A stretch of 33,227 bases of DNA from a bacterium (GTDB lineage: Bacteria > SZUA-79 > Acidulodesulfobacterales > Acidulodesulfobacteraceae). Positions 8,054-17,073 of this stretch are shown one piece after another; within the stretch, counting starts at the first letter, position 1, and every line of letters begins with the position of its first letter. The notes beneath the pieces were generated by a model. That model ran no database searches, was not told the DNA's origin, and saw only the letters and a program-made list of their open reading frames with translations. A program made the position numbers and the translations under genes. The stretch is taken from contig JAKAPT010000012.1 of NCBI GenBank assembly GCA_021806885.1, positions 1 through 33,227 of the forward strand. The letters are read 5' to 3'.

Positions 8054-8406
8054 TTGCTTTTTCCTGCGTTTCCGGAGGTTTTTTTAGGGATAAATTTAAA
8101 GACGAGCTCCCCTTTTTTTACCATGTTAAGTTTTTCCCTGGCAAGGCTCGATATATACTGTTTGTTGTTCTTAAGCTCCTTTATTTCCATTTCTATTTTT
8201 TTGTTTTTCTGCTTCACCGCCGTAATTTCTTCTTTAATCCCCTGCTCCCTGGATTTAAGCTCGTAAACGTTTATCACCCCCCAGACGCTGAAAACAAAAA
8301 AGAAGAATATAACCGCTACAAGGACAAAACCCTTACTCAAGGTCTTGTTAAGGATTCTCGAAAAAAGAAATGACGGATTAAGATTTCTTTCCTTTTTTAA
8401 TTTCAT
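8050..8406 (-). CDS. FtsB/DivIC-like septum formation protein
   Basis: The 118-aa bitopic protein has a basic cytoplasmic N-terminus, one membrane helix (~30-50), then a Lys/Glu-rich coiled coil (~52-95) ending in AREKLNMVKKGELVFKF, which is the FtsB/DivIC signature. Such proteins link FtsQ and FtsL in the division complex. The start ATG lies inside the 3' end of the ThiC-family gene (29-bp overlap), so it is the last gene of that transcription unit. It converges with rng, and their stop codons share complementary bases. Confidence 0.8.
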   Translation of the reverse strand: MKLKKERNLNPSFLFSRILNKTLSKGFVLVAVIFFFFVFSVWGVINVYELKSREQGIKEEITAVKQKNKKIEMEIKELKNNKQYISSLAREKLNMVKKGELVFKFIPKKTSGNAGKSN

Positions 8407-9676
8407 CCCTGAAATACTTCCTCACTCTTAAAGGGGCGCAAAAATCGCCGCACATGCTGCATCCGGCGATATCACCCTTGTTTTTTAATTTAAATAACGA
8501 CTCAGAATATCCAGGGTCTATCGAATATTTAAACTGGGCCTGCCAGTCTATGTCCCTTCTTGCCTTAGATATATTTAAATCGTCGCCAGTTCTCTTAAGC
8601 TTTATCATGTCCCCTATATGAGCGGCTATTTTCGCAGCCTTAACGCCCGCGGCCACATCGTCTTCGGAGGGAAGCCCAAGATGCTCCGACGGGGTGACGT
8701 AACACAGGAAATCCGCCCCGAACGAAGAGGAAAGTGCTCCTCCTATCGCCGAAGAAATATGATCGTAGCCTGCGGCTACGTCGGTAACGAGCGGCCCTAA
8801 CACATAAAACGGGGCTTCACCGGACATCCTTTTTTGAACTTTAACGTTTGCCTCAATCTCGTCTATCGGTATATGCCCAGGCCCTTCGACTATGGTTTGA
8901 ACGCCGTAATCCCTCGCGATATCGCAGAGCTCGCAGTTGATTATAAGTTCCTGCATATACGCCCTGTCAAACGAATCCGCCGTAGCGCCGGCCCTTAGCC
9001 CGTTCCCGAGGCTTAAAACCGTGTCGTATTTTTTTAGTATCTTTATTACCTCGTCAAATCTTTCATACAGCGGGTTTTCCTTCTTGTTTTCTATCATCCA
9101 TGCTATCATGTACGCCCCGCCTTTGGAAACAAGGCCCGCATACCTGTAGGATTGCTTCCTTAACCTTTCCAATGACATTAAATTGAGACCAGAATGTATC
9201 GCCATAAAGGATATGCCGTCCCTGCATTGTTTTTCTATAACCTCGAAGACAAGATCTTCGGGCATCTTAACGGGGTCTTTATATTTGTCTATGGCCTCCC
9301 TGAAAGCCTGGTATAATGGAACGGTTCCCACCGGAAGGCTCGTAACGGAAAGCACGTCCCTTCTTATCCGGTCTAAATCGCCGCCCACGCTTAACTCCAT
9401 AAGCGTATCTGCCCCGCCTTTTTCCGCGATTTCCGCTTTAGAGAGCTCTTCTTTTAAATCAACGTGATTTGTGGATGTGCCTATGCTCGCGTTAATCTTT
9501 GTGGTAAGCCCGAGACCGATTCCAACATGTTTATCCCCGGCCTTATTGTGAAGTATGACCGCCTTGCCGTCTTTAATATTCCCCGAAAGGGTTTCCCTTG
9601 ATATATTTTCCCTCTTTAAAACGTATTCCATACCCGCCGTGAAGATGCCTTCGGCCGCGCTTTCTTTTTCAGTCAT
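8378..9676 (-). CDS. thiC/bzaF: ThiC-family radical SAM enzyme: BzaF (5-hydroxybenzimidazole synthase) or ThiC
   Basis: The 432-aa enzyme is the short, anaerobe-type form of the ThiC family. These enzymes rearrange aminoimidazole ribotide, either to HMP-P (ThiC) or to 5-hydroxybenzimidazole for the B12 lower ligand (BzaF). Visible motifs are PVGTVPLYQA (116-124), EGPGH (264-268), GPLVTDVAAGYDH and the C-terminal FeS motif CSMCGDFC with Cys406, 409 and 413. Some positions differ from what I recall of typical ThiC: IHSGLN at 160-165, SKGG at 184-187, and LSLGNGLRAG at 221-230 where GDGLRPG is usual. It is 36 bp after cbiA in a run holding cobS and cobU, and no TPP riboswitch is seen upstream. 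Context therefore favours BzaF; sequence alone does not decide. Confidence 0.85.
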   Translation of the reverse strand: MTEKESAAEGIFTAGMEYVLKRENISRETLSGNIKDGKAVILHNKAGDKHVGIGLGLTTKINASIGTSTNHVDLKEELSKAEIAEKGGADTLMELSVGGDLDRIRRDVLSVTSLPVGTVPLYQAFREAIDKYKDPVKMPEDLVFEVIEKQCRDGISFMAIHSGLNLMSLERLRKQSYRYAGLVSKGGAYMIAWMIENKKENPLYERFDEVIKILKKYDTVLSLGNGLRAGATADSFDRAYMQELIINCELCDIARDYGVQTIVEGPGHIPIDEIEANVKVQKRMSGEAPFYVLGPLVTDVAAGYDHISSAIGGALSSSFGADFLCYVTPSEHLGLPSEDDVAAGVKAAKIAAHIGDMIKLKRTGDDLNISKARRDIDWQAQFKYSIDPGYSESLFKLKNKGDIAGCSMCGDFCAPLRVRKYFRDEIKKGKKS

Positions 9677-9712
9677 CGAATAAACACCCCATTATTGTTT
9701 TGTTTCCATTGT

Positions 9713-11107
9713 TTATAAATTTCTTGCGCTTCTTACGATATTTTCAGCCACCTGTTTGTTGGAAAAAAAAGAAAGGTGGACATAGCTTCCTACGGCATTG
9801 AGGCTCGTATACCCCCCGGGCAAAAAAACCCCGGGAGCGGCAGGATTCTCATATTTGAAGGCCCTTTTCGCATTGATTGATTTTCCATTTTCTATAATCC
9901 TGGAATAGTGGAATTCATGCCCGTTCGCGCAGGTCCCCGGCTCGCCTAAAAACGTCCTTGCCGTCATTTTTACCCTTCTGTATCCCAGGGTAAGCCGCGC
10001 GTCGTCCATAGCGGCGGTAAAAGGGAAAACACCCGTAAAATCATATGCCTTGCCTCCGCTAACAAGCCTTTTACACAAGTACATAAGCCCGCCGCATTCG
10101 GCGTATATTATACCATTGTTTTTGAAAAATTTATAAACCTCGTCCCTCATTTTCTCGTTTTTAGAGAGCCCGTCCGCGTAAACTTCAGGATATCCGCCTC
10201 CAAAATATATCCCTTTTATCCCTTCAGGCAGGCGGGAGCCTGATAACGGACTGAAGAAGACAATTTCCGCGCCGGAATTCTTCAGGGCATCAAGATTAAA
10301 ATTGTAATAAAAAAAGAATGCCCTGTCATATGCTACCGCGATTTTAATCTTTTTTAATATTTTCGGCTTACGCGCTTTTTCATTTTTTTCCCCGGAGGCA
10401 ATCTTATTAAATTCTATGGATTCTTTTTCTAACCTTTTTATCATCATGTCCAAGTTAACATTTTTAAATACCGCCTTCATTATATTACCGGTTATATTCT
10501 CAAATTCATTATCCCTTCTCAACGGGTCGGGAGTCATAAGGCCCAGGTGCCTTTCCTTTATCGAAAAGATATTATCGTCTTTACCGATGTAACCAAAAAC
10601 ATCGACGCCCCTAATATTGTTTTTAATCTCGCCCGATATAATGTCATAGTGCCTCTGAGAAGATATATTGTTAAGGATGACCCCGCACACGTTCATGCTG
10701 CCGCGGTAATTTTTAATCCCATAAATCAACGATGCCATTGTCGAGGATATCCTCCTCGAATCCATTACGAGGACGACGGGGAGTGCAAATTTCCTGGCGA
10801 TATAATAGGAATCCCCGTCGTAAAGCCCCATTGCCCCCTCTACTATGAAGGCAGTCTTATTATTCCTTTTATTTGTATCCGGCCCAAACATCCATTTTTT
10901 CAAGGACCTTCCTGGCATCAAAAAAGAATCGAGGTTTTTAACGCGCGCGTTTAAGGCCTTAGAAAGTATGAATGGGTCTATAAAATCCGGACCTGTTTTG
11001 TAAATGTTAAGGTTGTAGCCAAGTTGTTTTAGTTTCTTTGAGAACGCAAGCGCGACAGTTGATTTGCCGGATGAAGACCTGTCTGACGAGAATAAAACGG
11101 AAAGCAT
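9713..11107 (-). CDS. cbiA: Cobyrinate a,c-diamide synthase
   Basis: The 464-aa enzyme amidates the a and c side chains of cobyrinic acid using ATP and glutamine. It has an N-terminal P-loop region SSDRSSSGKST (7-17), then KTGPDFIDP. A C-terminal glutamine amidotransferase domain has the nucleophile Cys338 in YAECGGLMYL after GGGYPEVYA. I start at the ATG at 11107, which gives the family's usual N-terminus. A longer frame to 11161 would overlap the end of cobS. No clear ribosome site precedes 11107, so expression may depend on cobS translation ending 19 bp upstream. It is part of the cobS-cbiA-thiC/bzaF run. Confidence 0.92.
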   Translation of the reverse strand: MLSVLFSSDRSSSGKSTVALAFSKKLKQLGYNLNIYKTGPDFIDPFILSKALNARVKNLDSFLMPGRSLKKWMFGPDTNKRNNKTAFIVEGAMGLYDGDSYYIARKFALPVVLVMDSRRISSTMASLIYGIKNYRGSMNVCGVILNNISSQRHYDIISGEIKNNIRGVDVFGYIGKDDNIFSIKERHLGLMTPDPLRRDNEFENITGNIMKAVFKNVNLDMMIKRLEKESIEFNKIASGEKNEKARKPKILKKIKIAVAYDRAFFFYYNFNLDALKNSGAEIVFFSPLSGSRLPEGIKGIYFGGGYPEVYADGLSKNEKMRDEVYKFFKNNGIIYAECGGLMYLCKRLVSGGKAYDFTGVFPFTAAMDDARLTLGYRRVKMTARTFLGEPGTCANGHEFHYSRIIENGKSINAKRAFKYENPAAPGVFLPGGYTSLNAVGSYVHLSFFSNKQVAENIVRSARNL

Positions 11108-11126
11108 AATACTAATGGTATTAAAA

Positions 11127-11915
11127 TTAGGCAATAATTTTATAAAACCCGACCAGGGCAATCATATAAACGACCTCGGAGGTTTTAACGCCGAAGCCGA
11201 GCATGTCCCCGTTTACTCCTCCAAATCTTTTGGAAAAATAAAGCCCAAGAAAAATTATAAAAAAAATTGAAATTAATAATGAAAAAAACCCCGCGAAACC
11301 CAACAAGAGAAATATAATTACTCCGGCAAGGATGGAAGCAACAATAAATGATAATAGGTCTGTCCCCTCGGTAAAAACCGTCCCGATACCCCTGAAATCC
11401 TCCGGCGTATTAAGAAAATAAGAAAGGACCACGACGGAATAACGCCCTGCTACCGGAAACGAAAGCAGAGAAAAGCACGCAAACTTTAGGCCGCCCCCGC
11501 TTAAAATAACCCAGATAATAAGTATATAAAAAAGTATGGCCGCAACCCCGGCAAAGCCCGTATATGTATCCTTAATCGCCGCATGGAAGCGCTTCCGCTC
11601 ACCTGTCTTAAGATAAGCTAAAAACCCGTCCGCCGTGTCGGAAAGGCCGTCGAAATGAAGCCCTCCTGTAACGATAAAAAGGGAGGCAATCGACAGCATA
11701 ACGCTTGCCGGAACCGGAAGAAATCTTGAGAATATGAAAAAAACCCCGGCAAGAACGACCCCTACAAATAACCCGGCAAGAGGAAAAAATTTGATGGATT
11801 TCTGAAGGGATTCTACAAACGCGCTTTTTCCCTGAAACTGTTTTTGATTTTTTTTAAATCTAAAAACGGTAAGGAACCGAACACTGTTCAATATATCCTT
11901 TAGAACCGAAAACAT
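11127..11915 (-). CDS. cobS: Adenosylcobinamide-GDP ribazoletransferase (cobalamin synthase)
   Basis: The 262-aa multi-spanning membrane protein joins adenosylcobinamide-GDP with alpha-ribazole in the last steps of B12 synthesis. The metal-binding signature LHFDGLSDTADGFLA and the later GVNGDMLGFGVKTSE motif are clear, between several hydrophobic helices. The ATG is preceded by AAGGA. It follows the Ehr small-subunit gene by 51 bp, and its partner cobU lies on the far side of the six Ehr genes. Confidence 0.93.
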   Translation of the reverse strand: MFSVLKDILNSVRFLTVFRFKKNQKQFQGKSAFVESLQKSIKFFPLAGLFVGVVLAGVFFIFSRFLPVPASVMLSIASLFIVTGGLHFDGLSDTADGFLAYLKTGERKRFHAAIKDTYTGFAGVAAILFYILIIWVILSGGGLKFACFSLLSFPVAGRYSVVVLSYFLNTPEDFRGIGTVFTEGTDLLSFIVASILAGVIIFLLLGFAGFFSLLISIFFIIFLGLYFSKRFGGVNGDMLGFGVKTSEVVYMIALVGFYKIIA

Positions 11916-11966
11916 TTCCTTGTCCTCAAATATTCGACCTGATAAAATCTCCGGTTAAGCAAAAGC

Positions 11967-12491
11967 TTATAGCTTTTTCGTGAGCTCGAGCAAAGAATGA
12001 ATGATTGCCCCGGGCTCGGGCGGACATCCTTTTATATGCATCGCGACGGGAAGCCATTTGCCCGCGGGACCCATTATTGAATAGGATTCCCCGAAATATG
12101 GGTTTTCCCCCTGGCAATCCCCGGCGGTTATCACAAGCTTTGGATCCGGCATGCTGTTATAAACGTTCCATACGGGATTAAACATATTCCTCGTCATGCA
12201 GCCCGTAATTAACAAAATATCCGCGTGCCTGGGCGAGGCGACAAACTTTATCCCGAACCTTTCAATGTCATAATAGGGACTGGCAAGAAGGGACAGCTCA
12301 TTTTCGCACGCGTTGCAGGAGCCGGAGTCGACAAGCCTCACAAAAAGGCTTCTTCCGAAGATTTTATCAACGGTTTTTTTCAATTCCCCGCCTTTAATCC
12401 TGATGTCGAAGGCGCCCTCATCCTTGCCGAATTTTTCGGCCGGTTCGGTCTTTATTTCAATAATATTTTTCTTCGTAAAAGGAATCTTCAT
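11967..12491 (-). CDS. NuoB/HyfI-like FeS small subunit of an Ehr-like complex
   Basis: The 174-aa small subunit corresponds to NuoB of complex I and HyfI/HycG of group 4 hydrogenases. It carries one [4Fe-4S] cluster; its four ligands are in place as Cys59 and Cys62 (SGSCNACE), Cys126 (AGDCQGENP) and Cys156 (KGCPPEP). The CxxC spacing is hydrogenase-like rather than the tandem CC of complex I. It is the last of six same-strand subunit genes and starts 3 bp after the large subunit stop. It should sit in the cytoplasmic arm at the membrane interface. Confidence 0.87.
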   Translation of the reverse strand: MKIPFTKKNIIEIKTEPAEKFGKDEGAFDIRIKGGELKKTVDKIFGRSLFVRLVDSGSCNACENELSLLASPYYDIERFGIKFVASPRHADILLITGCMTRNMFNPVWNVYNSMPDPKLVITAGDCQGENPYFGESYSIMGPAGKWLPVAMHIKGCPPEPGAIIHSLLELTKKL

Positions 12492-12494
12492 GTT

Positions 12495-14033
12495 TTACAG
12501 GTCGTTCCCCGCGTAAGAAAGGTTCATGCTTTTATTGACAAGGGGAAAATCGGCTATGATACCCCCCAGTATGCCGTATTGTATGGAGGGCCAGTTCCTG
12601 AAAGAAGGGTCGATATATTTAAGCCTTTCTATGTTTCCGTCCTCCCCTGTTTTAATATAGAAAAAGGCGTTTCCCCTCGGCGTTTCCGTATTTCCGATGG
12701 CCCATCCGGAAGAAACCGGGACTCCTTCCGCGCAATCTTTGGGAATTAAATCCTCGCCGGATTCCGGGAGCCAGGCGAGAAGGTTTTGAATTATGTTTAT
12801 CGATTCAAATGCCTCCATTATTCTTATCCTTGTTCTTGCCAGTATGTCCCCCTCCTCAAATGTTTTTTGGGAAACCTGCACGGTTTCACCGTAGAGCAAA
12901 TAAGGCATTTCTATTCTTGAATCCCTCCTGAGTCCTGACGCTCTCGCGCAGATTCCGCACAACGAAAGCTCCTCCGCGGTTTTTTTATTTATTTTACCGG
13001 CAAGTTCGATCCTGTCAGTTACCGAAGGAGAATTAAGTATATACCACTCGGCCTTTTTTAGTTTTTCACCCGCGCTCTTTAAGACGCCCCTTATCGCGCC
13101 GGTCTTATTAATATCAATATCTGAAGCGGAAGCGACTCCCCCTAATTGCAGGGCGTCAAACATGTACCTGTGGGAAGCGACAAATTTATTAAGCCTTAAA
13201 ATGTCCTCCTCCAGAACGAACATTGCCTGGGCTTTTGGAGTGTACCCCATGTCCATGAATATATAACCTATATCCCTGACATGGTTCCATAACCTTTCGA
13301 TCTCGGCCAGAATGACCCTTATGAACTTTGCCCTTATTGGAATTTCTATACCGAGAATTTTCTCCGACGCCTCCAGATAGGCAAGGGAAATTCCTGCGCT
13401 GTTATCGCCGGAAATCCTGGAAACGATCTTAAGGGCCTCGCTGACGGTTTTACCCTCGCAGAGCTTTTCGATGCCCCTGTGTTTCCAAAAATGCCGGATC
13501 TCGAGTTGCAGGACGGGTTCCCCCCTCATGGAAAACCTGAAGTGCCCCGGCTCGATTATGCCCGCGTGAACCGGGCCCACGGGTATCTCGAAAACACCGT
13601 TGCCGTGCGCCTTTTTGTAGGGATATTCACCGTATTTTTTAAATTCCGGTATTGTTTTATCCCAGTCTTTTTTAAGGGGATGGACCGTGCCGTCCCAGTT
13701 TTCCGGAAAAAGCATGAGAGGTTTTAAATCGGGATGATTAAGGGGGAAAAGCCCGAACATGTCCATTATTTCCCTTTCATATATTTTAGCGGCGGGCATT
13801 ATGCCTGAAATCGAAGGAAAATCAATCGAAGCTAAAATTGAAAGGGCCTTTACGGTTGAAGAATTTTTTTCCGGACCAAAAAAATATTTTATTTCGAATG
13901 ATCCGTCCCCGTTATCAATGGCAAAAATTCCAAGAAGATAAACCCCCTCATGCTTTACTCCGGCCACCGTCTCCAGAAGGTTTTCCCTGCCAATGGGTTC
14001 ACCTTGAAAATCAACAGAATTACTTGCGGTCAT
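12495..14033 (-). CDS. NuoCD/HycE-like large subunit lacking Ni-Fe cysteines (Ehr type)
   Basis: The 512-aa protein fuses an N-terminal NuoC-like domain (~1-130, with YEREIMDMFGL) to a NuoD/hydrogenase-large domain (~145-512, starting VGPVHAGIIEPGHFRF). In true [NiFe] hydrogenases, CxxC occurs after RGIEKL...ALxLVER and again near the C-terminus as DPCxxC. Here these read SRISGDNSAG (205-214) and DPSFRNWP (475-482): all four Ni ligands are gone. A stray CGIC (359-362) sits where relatives have a GVTGP-like segment before AR-SG. This matches the published Ehr (energy-converting hydrogenase-related) class, whose reaction is unknown. Its start overlaps the next upstream gene by ATGA. Confidence 0.88.
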   Translation of the reverse strand: MTASNSVDFQGEPIGRENLLETVAGVKHEGVYLLGIFAIDNGDGSFEIKYFFGPEKNSSTVKALSILASIDFPSISGIMPAAKIYEREIMDMFGLFPLNHPDLKPLMLFPENWDGTVHPLKKDWDKTIPEFKKYGEYPYKKAHGNGVFEIPVGPVHAGIIEPGHFRFSMRGEPVLQLEIRHFWKHRGIEKLCEGKTVSEALKIVSRISGDNSAGISLAYLEASEKILGIEIPIRAKFIRVILAEIERLWNHVRDIGYIFMDMGYTPKAQAMFVLEEDILRLNKFVASHRYMFDALQLGGVASASDIDINKTGAIRGVLKSAGEKLKKAEWYILNSPSVTDRIELAGKINKKTAEELSLCGICARASGLRRDSRIEMPYLLYGETVQVSQKTFEEGDILARTRIRIMEAFESINIIQNLLAWLPESGEDLIPKDCAEGVPVSSGWAIGNTETPRGNAFFYIKTGEDGNIERLKYIDPSFRNWPSIQYGILGGIIADFPLVNKSMNLSYAGNDL

Positions 14034-15484
14034 GCAATACCTCCCCCAAGTTCGGCGACTGCCGATTTGATTAAAACCAGGAGCGGGTTTGGAATGTAAA
14101 ACAATAGCGCAACCGATACCAGGATAAGGGCCGCGGGAATATAAATGAGAAAGGGGTGAAGGGAAGACTCCATCGCGTGTTTTTTTTCATCCTGGGCATT
14201 TCCATACATGGAAAGAATTTTAGATAAAAGTCCCGCGAAAACTAAAACGAGAAAAAATAAAACCACGAAGGCAAAAACAGGATTGAAACTAAAAAGGCCT
14301 ATCATTATAAATAGCTCGCTTAAAAACATGGAAAACGGCGGGGTTCCCGTAATTCCTATGGTGCCGAGAAGAAGCATGAATGCCGTGACAGGCATTATCC
14401 CCGACAAATTTTTCAATTTTTTTATTTTTCTTTCATGCGTGACGGCAAGGACGTTCCCCGAGGACAGGAATATGGCGCCCTTGTTAAGCGCGTGAAACAA
14501 TATCTGCAAAATACTGCCCAGGACGGCCACCCCTCCGGTTCCAAAACCAAGCGTTATAAGCCCCATGTTTTCCATCGACGAATAAGCGAAAAGCCTTTTG
14601 TAATCCTTCTGGGAAAAAATGGAAACCGCCGAGACAACAATGGTCAGAAACCCGAACCCTATAAAAAAATACCTCGCGTAAGAAATGCCTGACGATACCG
14701 CTATCTGGTAGAAACGTAGAATTCCAAGAAGGGCCGTATTCAATAAAACCCCCGAAAGAAGCGCGCTGATAGGGCTTGGGGCCTGAGAATGCGCGTCAGG
14801 AAGCCAGTTGTGCATCGGGGCAAGCCCGACCTTGGTTCCAAATCCCGTAAGGGCAAGAATAAAGGAAAGGAGGACAAAATTCCTGTCCAGGCTTCCGCCT
14901 ATTTTAACTATTTCAAGGAAAGAAAGCGCCTTTATGCTCTGCCCGTATGCGGAAGACGTTGTAAAATAAAGTATTACAATGGCAAAAAGGCCCAGCGCGA
15001 TTCCGACGCTGCACATCATAACATATTTCCATGTCGCCTCATATGCCTCTTTCGTCCTGTTGAAAGAAACTAAAAGGGCCGTCGCAAGAGTCGTGCCTTC
15101 GATTCCGATCCAGAATATCCCCAGGTTATTGGCCAGGATTGAGACCATCATGCTCAGGACAAAAAGGTTTTTCCAGAAGTAATAGAACTTGAACTTCCTT
15201 TTCGACAACCCGTGCTTAATCTCTGTTCTTATGTATCCAAAGGAATAAAACGCGATGAAAAGCTCAAGCAGGGAAACAGTGAATAAGATAACAGCGTTAA
15301 GATGGTCAAGAAAAAAATATCCTCCAAGGAATATTTTGTCCGATTTCAACCCCATAACGCTCTGGATGACCGCTATAAAGACGAAGATTGAGGCGGCAAG
15401 CTGCACGTATGACATGTAAACCACGTCGGTTACGAGGGAAATCAACAGGCTTAAAGCCGGAACCGCGAGTACAAGCTCTATCAT
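14030..15484 (-). CDS. HyfF/NuoN-like antiporter-type membrane subunit
   Basis: The 484-aa hydrophobic protein has about 13-14 helices and the Mrp-antiporter/complex I proton-translocation fold: GIEGTTLATALLVSFNRTKEA, then TKVGLAPMHNWLPDAHSQAPSP and FAYSSMENMGLITLG. The lysine and histidine within TKVGLAPMHNW are the usual channel residues. It overlaps both neighbours by 4 bp (ATGA), so the complex is translationally coupled. It is one of two antiporter-like subunits of the Ehr-like complex. Confidence 0.88.
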   Translation of the reverse strand: MIELVLAVPALSLLISLVTDVVYMSYVQLAASIFVFIAVIQSVMGLKSDKIFLGGYFFLDHLNAVILFTVSLLELFIAFYSFGYIRTEIKHGLSKRKFKFYYFWKNLFVLSMMVSILANNLGIFWIGIEGTTLATALLVSFNRTKEAYEATWKYVMMCSVGIALGLFAIVILYFTTSSAYGQSIKALSFLEIVKIGGSLDRNFVLLSFILALTGFGTKVGLAPMHNWLPDAHSQAPSPISALLSGVLLNTALLGILRFYQIAVSSGISYARYFFIGFGFLTIVVSAVSIFSQKDYKRLFAYSSMENMGLITLGFGTGGVAVLGSILQILFHALNKGAIFLSSGNVLAVTHERKIKKLKNLSGIMPVTAFMLLLGTIGITGTPPFSMFLSELFIMIGLFSFNPVFAFVVLFFLVLVFAGLLSKILSMYGNAQDEKKHAMESSLHPFLIYIPAALILVSVALLFYIPNPLLVLIKSAVAELGGGIA

Positions 15485-16107
15485 GACCGGAGACCCGTTT
15501 TTAATGAACTTTTTTTAATATGTATAATAATAAGAGAAAGTATAAGTACCGCCGCCAGGAGATCGAACAAAACCCCGAACTCGACGAGTAGAGGCATCCC
15601 ATGGGTAAAACTGTTTCCAGCCAAAAAAATCGCGTTATCTATCGTAAGAAAACCTATTATCTGGGAAAACAAGGTCTTCCTGGTTATCATGAGCATAGCC
15701 CCTATTAAAAAAGTCGCGAGCGAGATAGTAAAAATCAAAGAACCGAATGTAACCGTTGTTTTAATTACCCTTTCCGCTATTATATTTGAAAGAAGGGTCA
15801 ATGACCCCGCGAACAACACGGATTCGGGAATTCCGAGCGCGAGGTCTATTTCCCTTTTTATTTCAACCCTTTTCAGGGTATTGAAGAGAAAATACGGTAT
15901 TATTACTACTTTAAATAAGATGATAAAAAGAAAAGAAAGATAAAGGGCGCTCGTGTTGGAATAAAGCGCGACCATGAGGGTATATAAAGCAAGCATAAGG
16001 GACTGGAATGAATATAGTTTTATTCCGAATTTTATAAAAGGCGAGCCCGCGTTAAGAACCGCTGATATAAGAATTAGCACCGAAAATAATTCTGCCAGTC
16101 TAACCAT
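15481..16107 (-). CDS. HyfE/NuoK-like membrane subunit
   Basis: The 208-aa protein is almost entirely hydrophobic, with about six helices. Its position between the NuoH-like and HyfF-like genes, its length (HyfE is about 216 aa), and the IDNAIFLAG segment near residue 155 identify it as HyfE-like, containing a NuoK-type part. Its TGA overlaps the ATG of the next gene, and it starts 1 bp after the NuoH-like stop. Motif support is weaker than for its neighbours; operon position carries the call. Confidence 0.8.
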   Translation of the reverse strand: MVRLAELFSVLILISAVLNAGSPFIKFGIKLYSFQSLMLALYTLMVALYSNTSALYLSFLFIILFKVVIIPYFLFNTLKRVEIKREIDLALGIPESVLFAGSLTLLSNIIAERVIKTTVTFGSLIFTISLATFLIGAMLMITRKTLFSQIIGFLTIDNAIFLAGNSFTHGMPLLVEFGVLFDLLAAVLILSLIIIHIKKSSLKTGLRS

Positions 16108-16108
16108 T

Positions 16109-17065
16109 TTATACTCCCCTTATAGATAATATCATCGCGATTAAAGAGATAATAAACGCTATGGAAAGAAGGTTCGGAGCCCTGAAAAGCCTCATTTTAG
16201 GGTTTAGCGATTCCACTATGGAAATCATAAAGCAAAACATTGCCATCTTAAAAATATAAAGCCCCAGGGCAAGCGGGATATCAATTGGGGTATAAGCTAT
16301 GTAGGGGAATATTATAAGGGACATAAGCGTTAAGAAAATTGAAAGCTTAATATACGACGAATATTCGAAAATGCCCAGATATTTGCCGCTGGCTTCCAGG
16401 ATAATGGCTTCGTGAATCATGGTAAGCTCCAGATGCGTTTCGGGATTATCTATGGGAATCCTGGCATTTTCCGATAACCCGAGTATAAACAGCGAAATCA
16501 GGAGAATAAAAGGAATGGCGATTGAAAAATGACCGCCTAAAGCGTTTTTCTGTATGAAATCGAATATTGAAACAAGCATTCCTTTTCTCGAGTAAATCGC
16601 AAGGGTTATAAATATAAAAATCAGGGATGGCTCCGACAGCATAGTGAAAAACCATTCCCTTTCCCCTCCAAGTCCGCCGAAGGGACTCCCCTGGTCAAGA
16701 GAATAAAGGGTCAGGAAAAACACCCCCGCTCCAAGGGTATATACGATGACAATAATATCCGAAAGCCGGGAAAACAAAGAGTAAATATAAAAGGCGGGCA
16801 TCATCCCCAGTACTATAAGATAGACGGAAAGAATGATGTAGGGAGAGATTATGGAAATATAACTTGCCTCATCCGACAGCACGACCCCTTTTCTCAATAA
16901 TTTCCCGAAATTAAAGTAAAACTGGAACATATTTATTCCTTTTTGCCCGCGGAAATTCTGCTTTAATTTATGGATCAACCCGGCAAAAAAAGGGGCAAGG
17001 GCAATGATTATGATAAATTGCAAAATCCCTAACAGTAATTTCTCGTAATTTAAGGAGATGTCCAT
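16109..17065 (-). CDS. HyfC/NuoH-like membrane anchor subunit
   Basis: The 318-aa protein has about eight helices. It carries the diagnostic HyfC/HycD stretch around ARIPIDNPETHLELTMIHEA, plus DQGSPFGGLGGEREWF. This subunit links the cytoplasmic arm to the ion-pumping arm. I start at ATG 17065, 8 bp after the stop of the antiporter gene upstream. The longer open frame begins with TTG at 17107 inside that gene and has no ribosome site. It belongs to the six-gene Ehr-like operon. Confidence 0.88.
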   Translation of the reverse strand: MDISLNYEKLLLGILQFIIIIALAPFFAGLIHKLKQNFRGQKGINMFQFYFNFGKLLRKGVVLSDEASYISIISPYIILSVYLIVLGMMPAFYIYSLFSRLSDIIVIVYTLGAGVFFLTLYSLDQGSPFGGLGGEREWFFTMLSEPSLIFIFITLAIYSRKGMLVSIFDFIQKNALGGHFSIAIPFILLISLFILGLSENARIPIDNPETHLELTMIHEAIILEASGKYLGIFEYSSYIKLSIFLTLMSLIIFPYIAYTPIDIPLALGLYIFKMAMFCFMISIVESLNPKMRLFRAPNLLSIAFIISLIAMILSIRGV

Positions 17066-17073
17066 GTTAAATT

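Noticed and set aside
9677-9712. TPP riboswitch upstream of the ThiC-like gene
   Set aside because: Only 36 bases separate it from cbiA, too short for a TPP aptamer, and no conserved aptamer sequence was seen.
12495-14033. Annotation as a functional [NiFe] hydrogenase or formate hydrogenlyase large subunit
   Set aside because: Both Ni-binding CxxC motifs are replaced (SRISGDNSAG, DPSFRNWP), so the metal site cannot form as in the family.
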